DNA of 59,564 nucleotides, taken from contig DINS01000026.1 of assembly GCA_002426015.1 (NCBI GenBank), forward strand, positions 109,750 to 169,313, read 5' to 3'. The position numbers and the translations under genes are program-made. This DNA is from Flavobacteriaceae bacterium UBA5534 (GTDB lineage: Bacteria > Bacteroidota > Bacteroidia > Flavobacteriales > Flavobacteriaceae). The notes beneath the pieces were generated by a model. That model was not told the DNA's origin. It saw only the letters and a program-made list of their open reading frames with translations, and ran no database searches. Below, piece after piece: positions 9,088 through 18,349 of the stretch; positions within the stretch are counted from its first letter, which is position 1; every line of letters begins with the position of its first letter.

Positions 9088-9813
9088 ATGACAATTTTAG
9101 TAGTAGGTGCAAGTGGAGCAACAGGCAGTAAGTTAATTGAGCAACTTCTCATTCAAGGACACACTATCAAAGCTGTTGTAAGAACTCCTGAAAAATTACC
9201 AGAATCTTGGAAAAATAATGAACGTATAAAACTCATTCACGCAAGTCTTTTAGATTTCAATGATAAAGAAATGATAGAACTCACTCGTAGTTGTCACGCC
9301 ATCGCGTCATGCCTAGGACATAACATAAGTTGGAAAGGAATTTATGGACAACCAAGAAAACTTGTGACAGATGCCACTATTAGACTCTGCAATGCTGTTG
9401 AAGCTAACAAACCGGAAAATCCGGTTAAATTTGTTTTAATGAACACCACAGGTAATCGCAATCGCGATTTGAATGAACCTATTTCGTTTGCCCAAAAATG
9501 CGCTATCGGGCTTTTAAGACTCCTATTGCCACCTCATGTTGATAATGAAAAAGCAGCAGAGTATCTGCGAACACAAATTGGGCAGGACAATCCATATATC
9601 GAGTGGGCAGCGGTAAGACCAGATGGCCTAATTAATGAGGACGCGGTAACCGAATACGACATACACCCATCTCCAACAAGAAGTGCCATCTTTAATGCAG
9701 GCAAAGTCAGTCGTATCAATGTAGCTCATTTTATGTCAAGTCTTATCGATGATGGTCAGTTATGGACCAAATGGAAAGGACAAATGCCTGTCATTTATAG
9801 CAAGACATCTTGA
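9088..9813 (+). CDS. NAD(P)H-binding oxidoreductase, atypical SDR
   Basis: Residues 1-25 form a Rossmann dinucleotide site (ILVVGASGATGSKL, the GxxGxxG pattern of atypical short-chain reductases), followed by the basic VVRTPEK that often selects NADP. The 241-residue length and the absence of a YxxxK catalytic pair fit the NAD(P)H-binding PF13460-type group (flavin reductase and nucleotide-sugar epimerase relatives). The substrate cannot be inferred. The ATG at 9088 is used because an ATG five bases earlier runs into a stop. It stands alone between the abiH palindrome and a serine hydrolase gene. Confidence 0.8.
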   Translation: MTILVVGASGATGSKLIEQLLIQGHTIKAVVRTPEKLPESWKNNERIKLIHASLLDFNDKEMIELTRSCHAIASCLGHNISWKGIYGQPRKLVTDATIRLCNAVEANKPENPVKFVLMNTTGNRNRDLNEPISFAQKCAIGLLRLLLPPHVDNEKAAEYLRTQIGQDNPYIEWAAVRPDGLINEDAVTEYDIHPSPTRSAIFNAGKVSRINVAHFMSSLIDDGQLWTKWKGQMPVIYSKTS

Positions 9814-10001
9814 CCAGTACTTGAACTTCGAAAACATGGCAAATACTCACTTCAGTAACATTGTAGTGGAAATTACGTCCTATAAATATTCACTTTTATT
9901 TAAAAAAATAAATCTGATTCTTAATTCGTAAATTTATGGAGTCATTGAAAATGTGAAATCAATCAACTAACACTTACAAACTAATTTAACCAACCTGAAT
10001 T

Positions 10002-11798
10002 ATGAAAAAAATAGTACTTACTTTAGTCACCTTCATCACCATAGCATCAATAAATGCCCAACAAGATAAGCGTCTTAAGGGAATTGAAAAAGACTTAAAC
10101 GAAATTCTTGAAATCTCAAAGGCACCTGGTTTTGCGGTTGCCATTGTTCAAGGCGATAAAGTTATCTATGCCAAAGGGTTCGGCTATAGTGACTACGAAA
10201 ACAAAATTCCGGTAGATGCCAATACAATGTTTGCAATCGGATCTAGCTCAAAAGCATTTACATCGGCTATACTTGGTCAATTAATGGCTGAAGATAAAAT
10301 TTCTTTTGATGAGAGCCCAATAAAGTACCTGCCTGAATTAAAATTCTACACTAATGAAATGGACAACACCATCATCATTAAAGACTTAATGAGTCATCGT
10401 ACAGGATTACCACGTCACGACTATTCTTGGTATCTATTTCCAACCACAAATAAAGATAGCCTTCTCGCTCGTGTAGCATACCACGAACCTTTTACGGGTG
10501 TAAGGCAACACTGGTATTATAACAATTTTATGTTTCTAGCTCAAGGGGTCATTGCCGAGCGTATGACTGGAAAAAGCTGGGAAGATAACATCAAGGAACG
10601 CTTCTTTGTGCCTCTAAATATGACCAGATCTAACGTATCCATAGACGAATTGCAAGAAAGCACAAACATTGCCAAGGGCTATGAGTTAAAAAAAGACAGC
10701 ATTATTAGTAAAATGGATTATTATCACATTTCAGGCATGAGTCCGGCAGGAAGTATTAACAGTACCGTAAACGATATGTCCAACTGGTTGATAACTTGGA
10801 TAAACAAAGGCAAATTCAAAAACAACGAGATTTTATCTGAAGCGTATGTAAACGAAGCTATCAGTTCCCAAATGATTGTAGACGCAGCGTTGCCGGAAAA
10901 AGAGTTTCCTGATGTGTATATGTCCAATTATGGCTATGGATGGTTTTTGTCGTCATATAAAGGTCATTATAGAGTAGAACATGGTGGCAACATTGATGGT
11001 TTTTCTGCCAATGTAGCTTTTTTTCCAAGTGATAGCATCGGTGTAGTGGTCTTATCCAATCAAAACGGTTCACCAGTTCCCAGTTTAGTAAGAAATATGG
11101 TTGCTGATAGAATGTTAAACACACAAAAGACGGATTGGGTAAAAAAGTTCAGAGATCAAAAATTAAAGGCCAAAAAAACGAAAGAAGAAGCCAAAGCCGA
11201 AACCCCTAAACCAGTAATATCAAAGCCATCACACAATTTGCAGGAATATACTGGTAAGTATACCAACCTTGGTTATGGAGAATTTGAAATAACAAATCAA
11301 AATGATTCTTTATTTGCAAATTTCAAATTAAAAACATTATATCTAAAACATGTGCATTACGATATTTTTGAACCATTTGAAGTAGTGAAAAATGAAATCG
11401 ACACTACTGATTCCGGAGGATTACGCCTAAACTTTACGACCAACGATGCAGGAGACATAGCCTCCGTTAAAATGAAAATTGAACCAGCGCTGGAACAGTC
11501 TATCGAATTTAAGCACACACCTAATATCATAGATATTGACGCTGCAACTTTAGATCAATATGTAGGCGATTACGAGTTTTCTGGAGTACCAATAAAAGTC
11601 TATATTAAAGATGAAAACACACTCTATCTCTTTGTAAAAGGGCAACCAGAATATGAGCTACTACCTACTGGAAAACATAAATTTTCCCTTAAAGCACTGG
11701 AAGGCTTTAAATTGGAGTTTGTAACAACTGATGATACTTCCATAAATGCAGTAATGATGATACAGCCCAATGGCACATTTAAAGCCATTAGAAAATAA
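10002..11798 (+). CDS. Secreted serine hydrolase, beta-lactamase class C fold, with C-terminal DUF3471-like domains
   Basis: A signal peptide ending in INAQQ is followed by a class C beta-lactamase/penicillin-binding fold: SxxK as SSSK in GSSSKAFTS, YxN as YNN in WYYNNFMF, and HGG in VEHGGNIDGF. About 200 further residues after the catalytic domain form two beta-rich segments (LQEYTGKYTN and LDQYVGDYEF) like the DUF3471 domains of flavobacterial serine hydrolases. Members are D-aminopeptidases, esterases or peptidases rather than true beta-lactamases; the substrate is not predictable. Location is periplasmic. It sits just before another serine hydrolase on the same strand but with a separate leader. 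Confidence 0.87.
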   Translation: MKKIVLTLVTFITIASINAQQDKRLKGIEKDLNEILEISKAPGFAVAIVQGDKVIYAKGFGYSDYENKIPVDANTMFAIGSSSKAFTSAILGQLMAEDKISFDESPIKYLPELKFYTNEMDNTIIIKDLMSHRTGLPRHDYSWYLFPTTNKDSLLARVAYHEPFTGVRQHWYYNNFMFLAQGVIAERMTGKSWEDNIKERFFVPLNMTRSNVSIDELQESTNIAKGYELKKDSIISKMDYYHISGMSPAGSINSTVNDMSNWLITWINKGKFKNNEILSEAYVNEAISSQMIVDAALPEKEFPDVYMSNYGYGWFLSSYKGHYRVEHGGNIDGFSANVAFFPSDSIGVVVLSNQNGSPVPSLVRNMVADRMLNTQKTDWVKKFRDQKLKAKKTKEEAKAETPKPVISKPSHNLQEYTGKYTNLGYGEFEITNQNDSLFANFKLKTLYLKHVHYDIFEPFEVVKNEIDTTDSGGLRLNFTTNDAGDIASVKMKIEPALEQSIEFKHTPNIIDIDAATLDQYVGDYEFSGVPIKVYIKDENTLYLFVKGQPEYELLPTGKHKFSLKALEGFKLEFVTTDDTSINAVMMIQPNGTFKAIRK

Positions 11799-11921
11799 GT
11801 CAATAAAGCAATTGGATATGGATTGAACGGAATAATTGTTCACGCCAACACACAGAAAGCCACCTTGTGCCTTCCCAAAAAATCATTTTTTTGTATATTT
11901 AATCAGATTAATAAGGCTCTT

Positions 11922-13091
11922 ATGAGTTCAAAAACTTATATAATGCGAATTCTACTTAATTCACAAATGCTATCAGTAACCGTTTTGGCTGTTTTTATCA
12001 CCCTTGGCACTTCCTCTCTTGCACAAAATAAGACCAACACAAATACACTTTCAAAGAAAGTACCTCAACAGAAACAAGTGGAGCATGAAGTGCCCAATGG
12101 GAGCACAATCCACGAGCTTCCACAGGGAGCACCTATTGCCGCATTTAGTGCAGGAGGTGCAAAAGAACAAGCCTTGGACGATTTTATAAAAGAACAAAAA
12201 GTAGCCGGCTTCATCATTTTACAGGATGGAAAGATAAGGCTAGAACGCTATGCACTTGGACACAACGAAACAAGCCTATGGTCGTCACTGTCTGTTGCAA
12301 AGTCAGTAACGAGCACCCTAGTAGGTACCGCCATCAAGGATGGATATATCAAAAGCGTGGACGACTTTGTAACAGATTACCTCACCGATTTAAAAGGGAG
12401 TGCCTATGATAGTGTGAAAATCCGCCATCTCCTTACCATGACCACTGGTGTACGATGGAACGAGGATTATACAGATCCAAATGGTGACATCGCAAAATTT
12501 GAAACAGACTCAATTGAACCAGGCATGAATGCAATCGTAAGTTACATGCGGCGTTTGCCAGCCGAAGCAGAACCTGGTGAGAAGTTTAAATATAGTACAG
12601 GTGAAACCCACCTTTTAGGAACCCTTATCAGTGCCGCGACACATCAAACTTTGTCCCAATACCTATCTTCCAAGATTTGGATACCTTACGGTATGGAACA
12701 AACGGCTACCTGGAGACTGGATAGAACTGGCCAAGAAATGGCAGGCTGTTGTCTTCAAATGCCATTACGTGATTTTGCAAGGTTTGGACAATTCGTTCTT
12801 GAAGATGGGCGGATCAATGGAACATCTATTGTGCCCAATGATTGGTTTAAGACAGCGACCAAAATACATGTTCCTATGTGGCCTGGTGGAGGCTATGGAT
12901 ACGGATGGTGGATTTTTGATAGCAATAGCTTCAAAGCATTGGGAATCCATGGCCAGATGATACATATCGATCCTGCAAGGAAACTTGTAATAGCTATTAA
13001 CAGTAAATGGCCTGAAGCTGATAGCAACGAACGGCATTTGGTAGTCAATAATTTTATAAAATCCATTACCGACGAGATTGACAAAGAGTGA
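11922..13091 (+). CDS. Secreted serine hydrolase, beta-lactamase-related (NylB/EstB-like)
   Basis: The catalytic serine motif SVAK follows LWSSL, a YST motif lies in KYSTGETHLLG, and IHGQM takes the place of the KTG/HxG box; this resembles 6-aminohexanoate-oligomer hydrolases and family VIII esterases. The hydrophobic run before LAQNK is a signal peptide. Starts at 11922 (used) or 11943 both place it correctly; an upstream TTG extension has no signal-like character. It does not look like a duplicate of the preceding hydrolase: the two share the fold, not close sequence. Substrate unknown. Confidence 0.83.
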   Translation: MSSKTYIMRILLNSQMLSVTVLAVFITLGTSSLAQNKTNTNTLSKKVPQQKQVEHEVPNGSTIHELPQGAPIAAFSAGGAKEQALDDFIKEQKVAGFIILQDGKIRLERYALGHNETSLWSSLSVAKSVTSTLVGTAIKDGYIKSVDDFVTDYLTDLKGSAYDSVKIRHLLTMTTGVRWNEDYTDPNGDIAKFETDSIEPGMNAIVSYMRRLPAEAEPGEKFKYSTGETHLLGTLISAATHQTLSQYLSSKIWIPYGMEQTATWRLDRTGQEMAGCCLQMPLRDFARFGQFVLEDGRINGTSIVPNDWFKTATKIHVPMWPGGGYGYGWWIFDSNSFKALGIHGQMIHIDPARKLVIAINSKWPEADSNERHLVVNNFIKSITDEIDKE

Positions 13092-13254
13092 GAAACATTG
13101 TATTGCAACTAATTTATTGGTTGGTTTTTGCCTATAAAAAACCTTCACAAATAAACCACAACTAGCCTCATACAATTACATCCATCATCCCACATCGAAC
13201 ATTCTTTAGAAAACACCAAACAATAATAGAATGTTAATAGTTAAACTAATATTG

Positions 13255-13938
13255 TTATGGTGTTGAGTTAGACACCTGAAGTAATTTTCCGTTATAAAAT
13301 TTATTTCCGTTGAGAGAGAAATCACTAATATACGTTGCCATATCAACAGCTGTTATTGGTGCTTTATAACCTGGAAATGCTTCTTCTAACATCTCGGTTT
13401 GTACTGCTCCTAGCGCCAACACATTAAATGAAATACCAGAATCTTTATATTCTTCAGCAAGAAGTTCGGTAAGTGTAATTACAGCAGCTTTGCTTGAACT
13501 ATATGCTGCCAATCCAGGAAATTTCATGCTCCCTTGAACGCCTCCCATAGAACTGATTGTTACTACGTGACCTTCTTTTCGCATAAAAAGCAATACAATT
13601 CTAGTGAGTTCGGCAACGCCAAATACGTTGGTTTTATAAACCTCTTCAAAATCTGAAACATTAGTTTCAGCAAATGGTTTGTTGAGCAACACACCAGCAT
13701 TATTGATTAAAATATCTACATGATGCCATGTGTTAGAAATAAAATCTTCCACTTTTTTATAGGCTTCAACATCACCCAAATCAAACGGAAACGTCGTTAC
13801 ATTTTTTAATTTCAATGCTTTTATAGGAGCTTCATTTCTAGATAAAGCTAAAACATGATGCCCTTGATCTGAAAGCTGTTTAACCATCTCAAAGCCTATA
13901 CCTCTACTTGTTCCTGTAATAATAATATGTTTACTCAT
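13255..13938 (-). CDS. Short-chain dehydrogenase/reductase (classical SDR)
   Basis: The cofactor site TGTSRGIG (residues 8-15), the structural NNAG motif, the catalytic Ser in TISSMGG and the YSSSK active-site Tyr/Lys are all present in 227 residues, so this is an active classical SDR. Substrate is unknown. Its ATG overlaps the stop of the upstream M28 peptidase gene by 8 bp, so the two are translationally coupled and probably one transcript. Confidence 0.88.
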   Translation of the reverse strand: MSKHIIITGTSRGIGFEMVKQLSDQGHHVLALSRNEAPIKALKLKNVTTFPFDLGDVEAYKKVEDFISNTWHHVDILINNAGVLLNKPFAETNVSDFEEVYKTNVFGVAELTRIVLLFMRKEGHVVTISSMGGVQGSMKFPGLAAYSSSKAAVITLTELLAEEYKDSGISFNVLALGAVQTEMLEEAFPGYKAPITAVDMATYISDFSLNGNKFYNGKLLQVSNSTP

Positions 13939-14956
13939 TCATTTTTATTTCTTTAGTATCTGTATTGCTCATAGCTTCAAACGCTGGAATCATTTTACTT
14001 ACCAAAGTAGCCATAAACTCATAATCCATTTTATCTGCTTCGTCATCAACATGATGGTAATAATCATAGTTTGTAAAATCGAAAGTTGATATCGCATGAC
14101 ATGGCTTATTAAACGCTTTAAAAAACGGATAATTATCTGAACGATAAAACAATTGGTATTCTTTAGCTTGTGGTAGTAATCCTAATAAACTGTAATCTAC
14201 ATACTCATTAAGCTTTGGTGCCATATTAGATAAATCGAAACCTGTAAAGTAGGCATCGTACTCTTTACCAACCATTGGCACACCAATCATTTCAAAATTT
14301 ATCATTGTATATAAATTTACATTTAAATCTTTCAAGCGTTGCGCCAAATGTTTAGAGCCTAACAAGCCCATTTCTTCTCCAGAGTAAAGTGTAAATAGTA
14401 TACTGCGTTTGTTATTTTTTTTAGCTGCAAAATATTTTGCCATAGCTAATACTGCTGCTGTACCTGAAGCGTCATCGTTTGCGCCATTAGCAATAGAGTC
14501 GCCTTCAACTGTTTTACCAAATCCTATATGATCGTAATGTGCACCAAGTATAATAACCTCATTTTTTAATTCTGGATCATTACCTTCAACAAACCCAATA
14601 ACATTAAATGCGTCTTTTCCTTTAGCTATATAGTTATCTCTATAGGTCTCGAAATACGGCTTAACGTTATACGATTTTAGTTTGTTTTCAATATATGTTG
14701 CTGCTTTGTCTATTCCTTCTGTTCCTGTGTTTCTTCCTTGTAACTCATCTGAAGCCAAATACGTAACAATATCTTTAAGCTCTGATGTTGACACTAGATT
14801 TCCTATTTTAGCTTCAGTAGTTGATGTCATAATAACATCGCCTTTTGAAGGCTCTGGAATAATGTTTTGACTTGGGTCGTCATTATTCATAACGACAGTT
14901 GAAGATTTGCAATTAAAAATTAAAAGCACAACAAAGAATGGAAATAGTTTTTTCAT
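13931..14956 (-). CDS. M28 family zinc aminopeptidase, lipoprotein
   Basis: A lipobox (LLIFNC, Cys16) at the N-terminus places the enzyme on a membrane outside the cytoplasm. The di-zinc site is complete: His/Asp of GAHYDHIGFG, bridging Asp of NGANDDASGTAA, catalytic Glu pair of SGEEMGLLGS, Glu of NFEMIG and the late His of YYHHVDDEADKM. M28 peptidases remove N-terminal residues from peptides. The substrate is unknown. It is separated from pdhC by a terminator and overlaps the SDR gene that follows. Confidence 0.9.
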   Translation of the reverse strand: MKKLFPFFVVLLIFNCKSSTVVMNNDDPSQNIIPEPSKGDVIMTSTTEAKIGNLVSTSELKDIVTYLASDELQGRNTGTEGIDKAATYIENKLKSYNVKPYFETYRDNYIAKGKDAFNVIGFVEGNDPELKNEVIILGAHYDHIGFGKTVEGDSIANGANDDASGTAAVLAMAKYFAAKKNNKRSILFTLYSGEEMGLLGSKHLAQRLKDLNVNLYTMINFEMIGVPMVGKEYDAYFTGFDLSNMAPKLNEYVDYSLLGLLPQAKEYQLFYRSDNYPFFKAFNKPCHAISTFDFTNYDYYHHVDDEADKMDYEFMATLVSKMIPAFEAMSNTDTKEIKMNE

Positions 14957-14982
14957 ATGTATTTTTTATTATGGTTTAAAGA

Positions 14983-15018
14983 TAAAAAAATCCTGCTTCT
15001 AAAATATGAAGCAGGATT
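14983..15018 (-). terminator. Intrinsic terminator after pdhC
   Basis: Perfect 11-bp stem (14989-14999 with 15008-15018) and 8-nt loop, followed on the minus strand by a run of seven T. It ends the pdhA-pdhC transcript before the M28 gene. Confidence 0.85.
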
Positions 15019-15068
15019 GTATTGTTTTATACTCTGCATCAAGTACAGAATGACAAATCATTATAAGC

Positions 15069-16682
15069 CTAAATCAACATCGTTACAGGATTCTCAATAT
15101 ATCCTTTAAGTGTTTGAAGGAATTGTGCTCCAGTAGCGCCATCAACTGTTCTGTGGTCGCATGCTAAACACAACTTCATAGTATTACCAACAACTATTTG
15201 ACCATTTTTAACCACTGGTTTTTCAACTATGGCACCAACAGATAGAATTGCTGAATTTGGCTGATTTATAATTGAAGTAAAACTCTCAATACCAAACATA
15301 CCAAGATTAGAAACCGTAAACGTGCTACCTTCCATTTCTTGTGGTGTTAGTTTTTTGTTTCTTGCTCTGCCAGCATAATCTTTTACTGCAGCTCCAATTT
15401 GAGGTAAACTTTGCTCATTAGCAAAACGAACCACAGGAACTACCAAACCATCTTCAACTGCAACTGCAACACCAATATGTACATGGTTATTTAATCGCAT
15501 TTTATCAGCAAACCATTGTGAGTTTACTTGTGGATGCTGTTTTAATGCTAAAGCACAAGCTTTAACAATCATATCGTTGAATGAAATTTTAGTATCTGGA
15601 ATGGAGTTGAATTGCTCTCTAAAGGCAATGGCATTTGCCATATCAAACTCTACATTTAAGTAATAATGAGGCGCTGTAAATTTAGATTCTGCTAAACGTT
15701 TAGCAATCACTTTACGCATTTGAGAATTTGGTTTCTCATCAAAATCTTCTTGTCCTGACGGAACAAATTTACCAACTGCAGCAACTGACACAGCTCCAGG
15801 TGTAAAGTTTTCAATATCACGTTTTACAATACGCCCATGCTCACCACTTCCTTTAACTTGTGATAAATTAATGCCTTTTTCTTCAGCCATTTTTTTGGCT
15901 AAAGGCGACACAAATAGTCGTCCGTTGGTCGATGTGTTTGAACTTGCATTTGAAGTAGAACCCGAAGCTACTGAATCTTCTTTTTTTGCATCAACCTTTG
16001 GAGCTTCCTCTTTAGTTTCTGCTTTAGTTTCTGTTTTGGCCTCTCCAGAATTTACTGTAAAGTTTTTAGCAATAGCAGATACATCTGTTCCTTTTGGACC
16101 TATAATAGCTAATAGCGAATCTACCTTTGCTGATTGACCTTCTTGTAATCCTATATGTAATAAAGTTCCCGATTGAAAGGATTCAAACTCCATGGTTGCC
16201 TTATCGGTTTCTATTTCGGCAAGAATATCGCCTTCACTAACCTCATCACCAATTTTTTTAAGCCAAGTAGCTACAGTTCCTTCTTCCATCGTGTCACTTA
16301 ATCGTGGCATGGTAACTACCGTAACTCCTTTAGGAATCACAACGTTTGCTGAAGTTGATTCCGATTTAGTTTCTTCTTTTGTTTCTTTTTCTTCAACTTT
16401 AGGTTTAGATTCCGCTCCTTTTAAAAGTGCCGAAATATCTTCTCCTTCTTTTCCTATAATTGCTAAAAGCTCATCAACTTTTGTAGTTTCTCCTTCTTGC
16501 ACACCAATGTGAAGTAATGTTCCTTCATGAAACGATTCGAACTCCATAGTCGCTTTATCAGTTTCAATTTCAGCAAGAATATCACCTTCGCTAATTTTGT
16601 CACCTACTTTTTTCAACCAAGTAGCAACAGTTCCTTCTTCCATGGTGTCACTCAAACGAGGCATGTTTATGATTTCTGCCAT
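15069..16682 (-). CDS. pdhC: Pyruvate dehydrogenase E2, dihydrolipoamide acetyltransferase with two lipoyl domains
   Basis: Transfers acetyl groups from E1 via lipoyl-lysine to CoA in the pyruvate dehydrogenase complex. Domain order: lipoyl domain 1 (about 1-75, lipoylated Lys in ETDKATMEFE), Lys/Glu-rich linker, lipoyl domain 2 (about 125-200, same ETDKATMEFE), Ala/Lys linker, peripheral subunit-binding domain (FVSPLAKKMAEEKGI, about 255-295), and catalytic acetyltransferase domain ending with the active-site HRTVDG. The gene lies 3 bp after pdhA. No E1-beta gene is adjacent, so pdhB is elsewhere, as is E3. Confidence 0.95.
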   Translation of the reverse strand: MAEIINMPRLSDTMEEGTVATWLKKVGDKISEGDILAEIETDKATMEFESFHEGTLLHIGVQEGETTKVDELLAIIGKEGEDISALLKGAESKPKVEEKETKEETKSESTSANVVIPKGVTVVTMPRLSDTMEEGTVATWLKKIGDEVSEGDILAEIETDKATMEFESFQSGTLLHIGLQEGQSAKVDSLLAIIGPKGTDVSAIAKNFTVNSGEAKTETKAETKEEAPKVDAKKEDSVASGSTSNASSNTSTNGRLFVSPLAKKMAEEKGINLSQVKGSGEHGRIVKRDIENFTPGAVSVAAVGKFVPSGQEDFDEKPNSQMRKVIAKRLAESKFTAPHYYLNVEFDMANAIAFREQFNSIPDTKISFNDMIVKACALALKQHPQVNSQWFADKMRLNNHVHIGVAVAVEDGLVVPVVRFANEQSLPQIGAAVKDYAGRARNKKLTPQEMEGSTFTVSNLGMFGIESFTSIINQPNSAILSVGAIVEKPVVKNGQIVVGNTMKLCLACDHRTVDGATGAQFLQTLKGYIENPVTMLI

Positions 16683-16685
16683 AGC

Positions 16686-17684
16686 TTATATTTTATGTTG
16701 AATAAACGGATAATCTTTTTGTTCATATACTGCATCGTACATCACATTAAGTTCTGGATATGGAGATTCTTCAGCGAATTTTTCACATTCATTGACTAAA
16801 TCCTTAACGCGTTGGTCAATAACCTCAATATCTTTTTCAGTTGCGTATTTTTCGTCAAGTAAAATATCTTTCACCTGTGTAATAGGGTCAATTTTTTGGT
16901 ATTCTGCAACTTCTTCTTTTGTTCTATAATGTTGCGCATCACTCATTGAGTGACCTCTATATCTGTATGTTTTTAACTCTAAAAACGTTGGTCCTTCACC
17001 ACGTCTGGCTCTTTGTATTGCTTCATCAAAAGCTTCAGCAACTTTTACAGGGTTCATACCATCTACTGGCCCACAAGGCATTTCATAGCCTAAACCAAGT
17101 TTCCAGATATCTGTATGGTTTGCTGTACGTTCTACCGAAGTTCCCATTGCATAACCATTGTTTTCGCAAACAAATACTACTGGAAGTTTCCAAAGCATGG
17201 CTAGGTTAAAGGTTTCATGTAGTGAACCTTGTCTTGCAGCTCCATCACCAAAACAACATAAGGTAACGGCATCGCTACCATGATATTTGTCTCCAAAGGC
17301 TATACCAGCTCCTAGTGGAATTTGACCTCCAACAATACCATGACCGCCATAAAAACGGTGTTCTTTAGAGAAGATATGCATTGAACCTCCAAGACCTTGT
17401 GAAGTTCCTGTTGCTTTCCCATATAGCTCTGCCATAACACGCCTAGGATCAACTCCCATACCTATTGGTTGTACGTGATTACGATAAGCGGTTATCATTT
17501 TATCTTTAGTCAAATCCATAGCATGTAAAGCTCCTGCTAATACTGCTTCTTGACCGTTGTACAAGTGAAGAAATCCTCTTACTTTTTGTTGAATATAGAC
17601 TGCAGCTAATTTGTCTTCAAATTTTCTCCAAAACAACATATCCTCATACCACTTTAGGTATACTTCCTTTGTGATTTTTTGCAT
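16686..17684 (-). CDS. pdhA: Pyruvate dehydrogenase E1 component alpha subunit
   Basis: A 332-residue thiamine-diphosphate enzyme subunit. The TPP/Mg motif runs from GDGAARQGSLHE to ENNGYAMGT, and the phosphorylation-loop-like YRYRGHSMSD follows later. With E1-beta it decarboxylates pyruvate. The start at 17684 (MQKITKEV) is chosen because a -7 box (17713-17720) lies between it and the longer in-frame extension, which would begin upstream of the promoter. It is directly followed by pdhC. Confidence 0.95.
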   Translation of the reverse strand: MQKITKEVYLKWYEDMLFWRKFEDKLAAVYIQQKVRGFLHLYNGQEAVLAGALHAMDLTKDKMITAYRNHVQPIGMGVDPRRVMAELYGKATGTSQGLGGSMHIFSKEHRFYGGHGIVGGQIPLGAGIAFGDKYHGSDAVTLCCFGDGAARQGSLHETFNLAMLWKLPVVFVCENNGYAMGTSVERTANHTDIWKLGLGYEMPCGPVDGMNPVKVAEAFDEAIQRARRGEGPTFLELKTYRYRGHSMSDAQHYRTKEEVAEYQKIDPITQVKDILLDEKYATEKDIEVIDQRVKDLVNECEKFAEESPYPELNVMYDAVYEQKDYPFIQHKI

Positions 17685-17712
17685 TAGTAACGTTAGTTTA
17701 ATAAACGAATAA

Positions 17713-17720
17713 CAAAAATA
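17713..17720 (-). promoter_or_regulatory. -7 promoter box for pdhA-pdhC
   Basis: Minus-strand TATTTTTG is a perfect match to TAnnTTTG, 28 bp before the pdhA ATG. The -33 position is T-rich without a TTG. Confidence 0.5.
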
Positions 17721-17773
17721 GCACATTAAGTACGAATGAAAAAACCGAAATTCGTAAAATTTATACGAAAACG

Positions 17774-18256
17774 TTATAGAAAAGACTTGTCAAAGACCAA
17801 TGGCAGTAGATTTGCCAGTGAATTTGACTTTACTACCTTACCTGTTTCACCCATAAAATAAATTTCAATGGGAGCATCTTGTTTCACTTCGTATTCGGCA
17901 ATAGCCTGTCGGCAAGCTCCACATGGAGGAATTGGAGATGTCGTTTGATGAAAATTTGACCCAGCAGTTAAAGCCATTCGGATGATTTTTGTGTTTGGAT
18001 ATTGAGCTCCTGCATAATAAATAGCGGTTCGTTCTGCACACAAGCCAGATGGATAAGATGCGTTTTCTTGATTGTTACCAGTTACAATCTCATCGTTATC
18101 GAGCAATATCGCTGCGCCTACAAAGAAATTGGAATAAGGTGCATAAGCATTTTTTCGAGCTTCAATAGCTTTATTCATTAATGCTGCCACATCTTTTGGC
18201 AATTCGTCAAAATTGTCAAAAACATCAAGGGTTGATTCTATTTTTACTTGCTTCAT
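17774..18256 (-). CDS. cdd: Cytidine deaminase
   Basis: Deaminates cytidine and deoxycytidine to uridine forms in pyrimidine salvage. The zinc site is the three-cysteine, tetrameric type: Cys73 and catalytic Glu75 in LCAERTA, Cys112 and Cys115 in PPCGACRQ. Length (160 aa) is normal for the homotetrameric class. It lies downstream of porV, separated by a strong terminator, so it is expressed on its own. Confidence 0.95.
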   Translation of the reverse strand: MKQVKIESTLDVFDNFDELPKDVAALMNKAIEARKNAYAPYSNFFVGAAILLDNDEIVTGNNQENASYPSGLCAERTAIYYAGAQYPNTKIIRMALTAGSNFHQTTSPIPPCGACRQAIAEYEVKQDAPIEIYFMGETGKVVKSNSLANLLPLVFDKSFL

Positions 18257-18290
18257 TCTTATAAAAGTAGTTAAACAGATACTATTTTAG

Positions 18291-18326
18291 ACAAAAAAAC
18301 TATTGCTTTTATGTAAGCAATAGTTT
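18291..18326 (-). terminator. Intrinsic terminator after porV
   Basis: Perfect 12-bp stem (18297-18308 with 18315-18326), 6-nt loop, then T-run on the minus strand, just past the porV stop. Confidence 0.85.
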
Positions 18327-18349
18327 CTGATATCTTTTTTTAGTTGATA

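Noticed and set aside
11823..11921. N-terminal extension of the second serine hydrolase from a TTG
   Set aside because: Adds 33 residues before a good signal peptide; the region looks like leader DNA.
12631..12960. Open frame of 109 codons inside the second serine hydrolase
   Set aside because: Overlaps a gene with intact catalytic motifs in another frame; no independent signals.
15871..16512. Ser-rich frames opposite pdhC
   Set aside because: Antisense of the Lys/Glu/Ala-rich linkers and lipoyl domains; duplication only reflects the two lipoyl domains.
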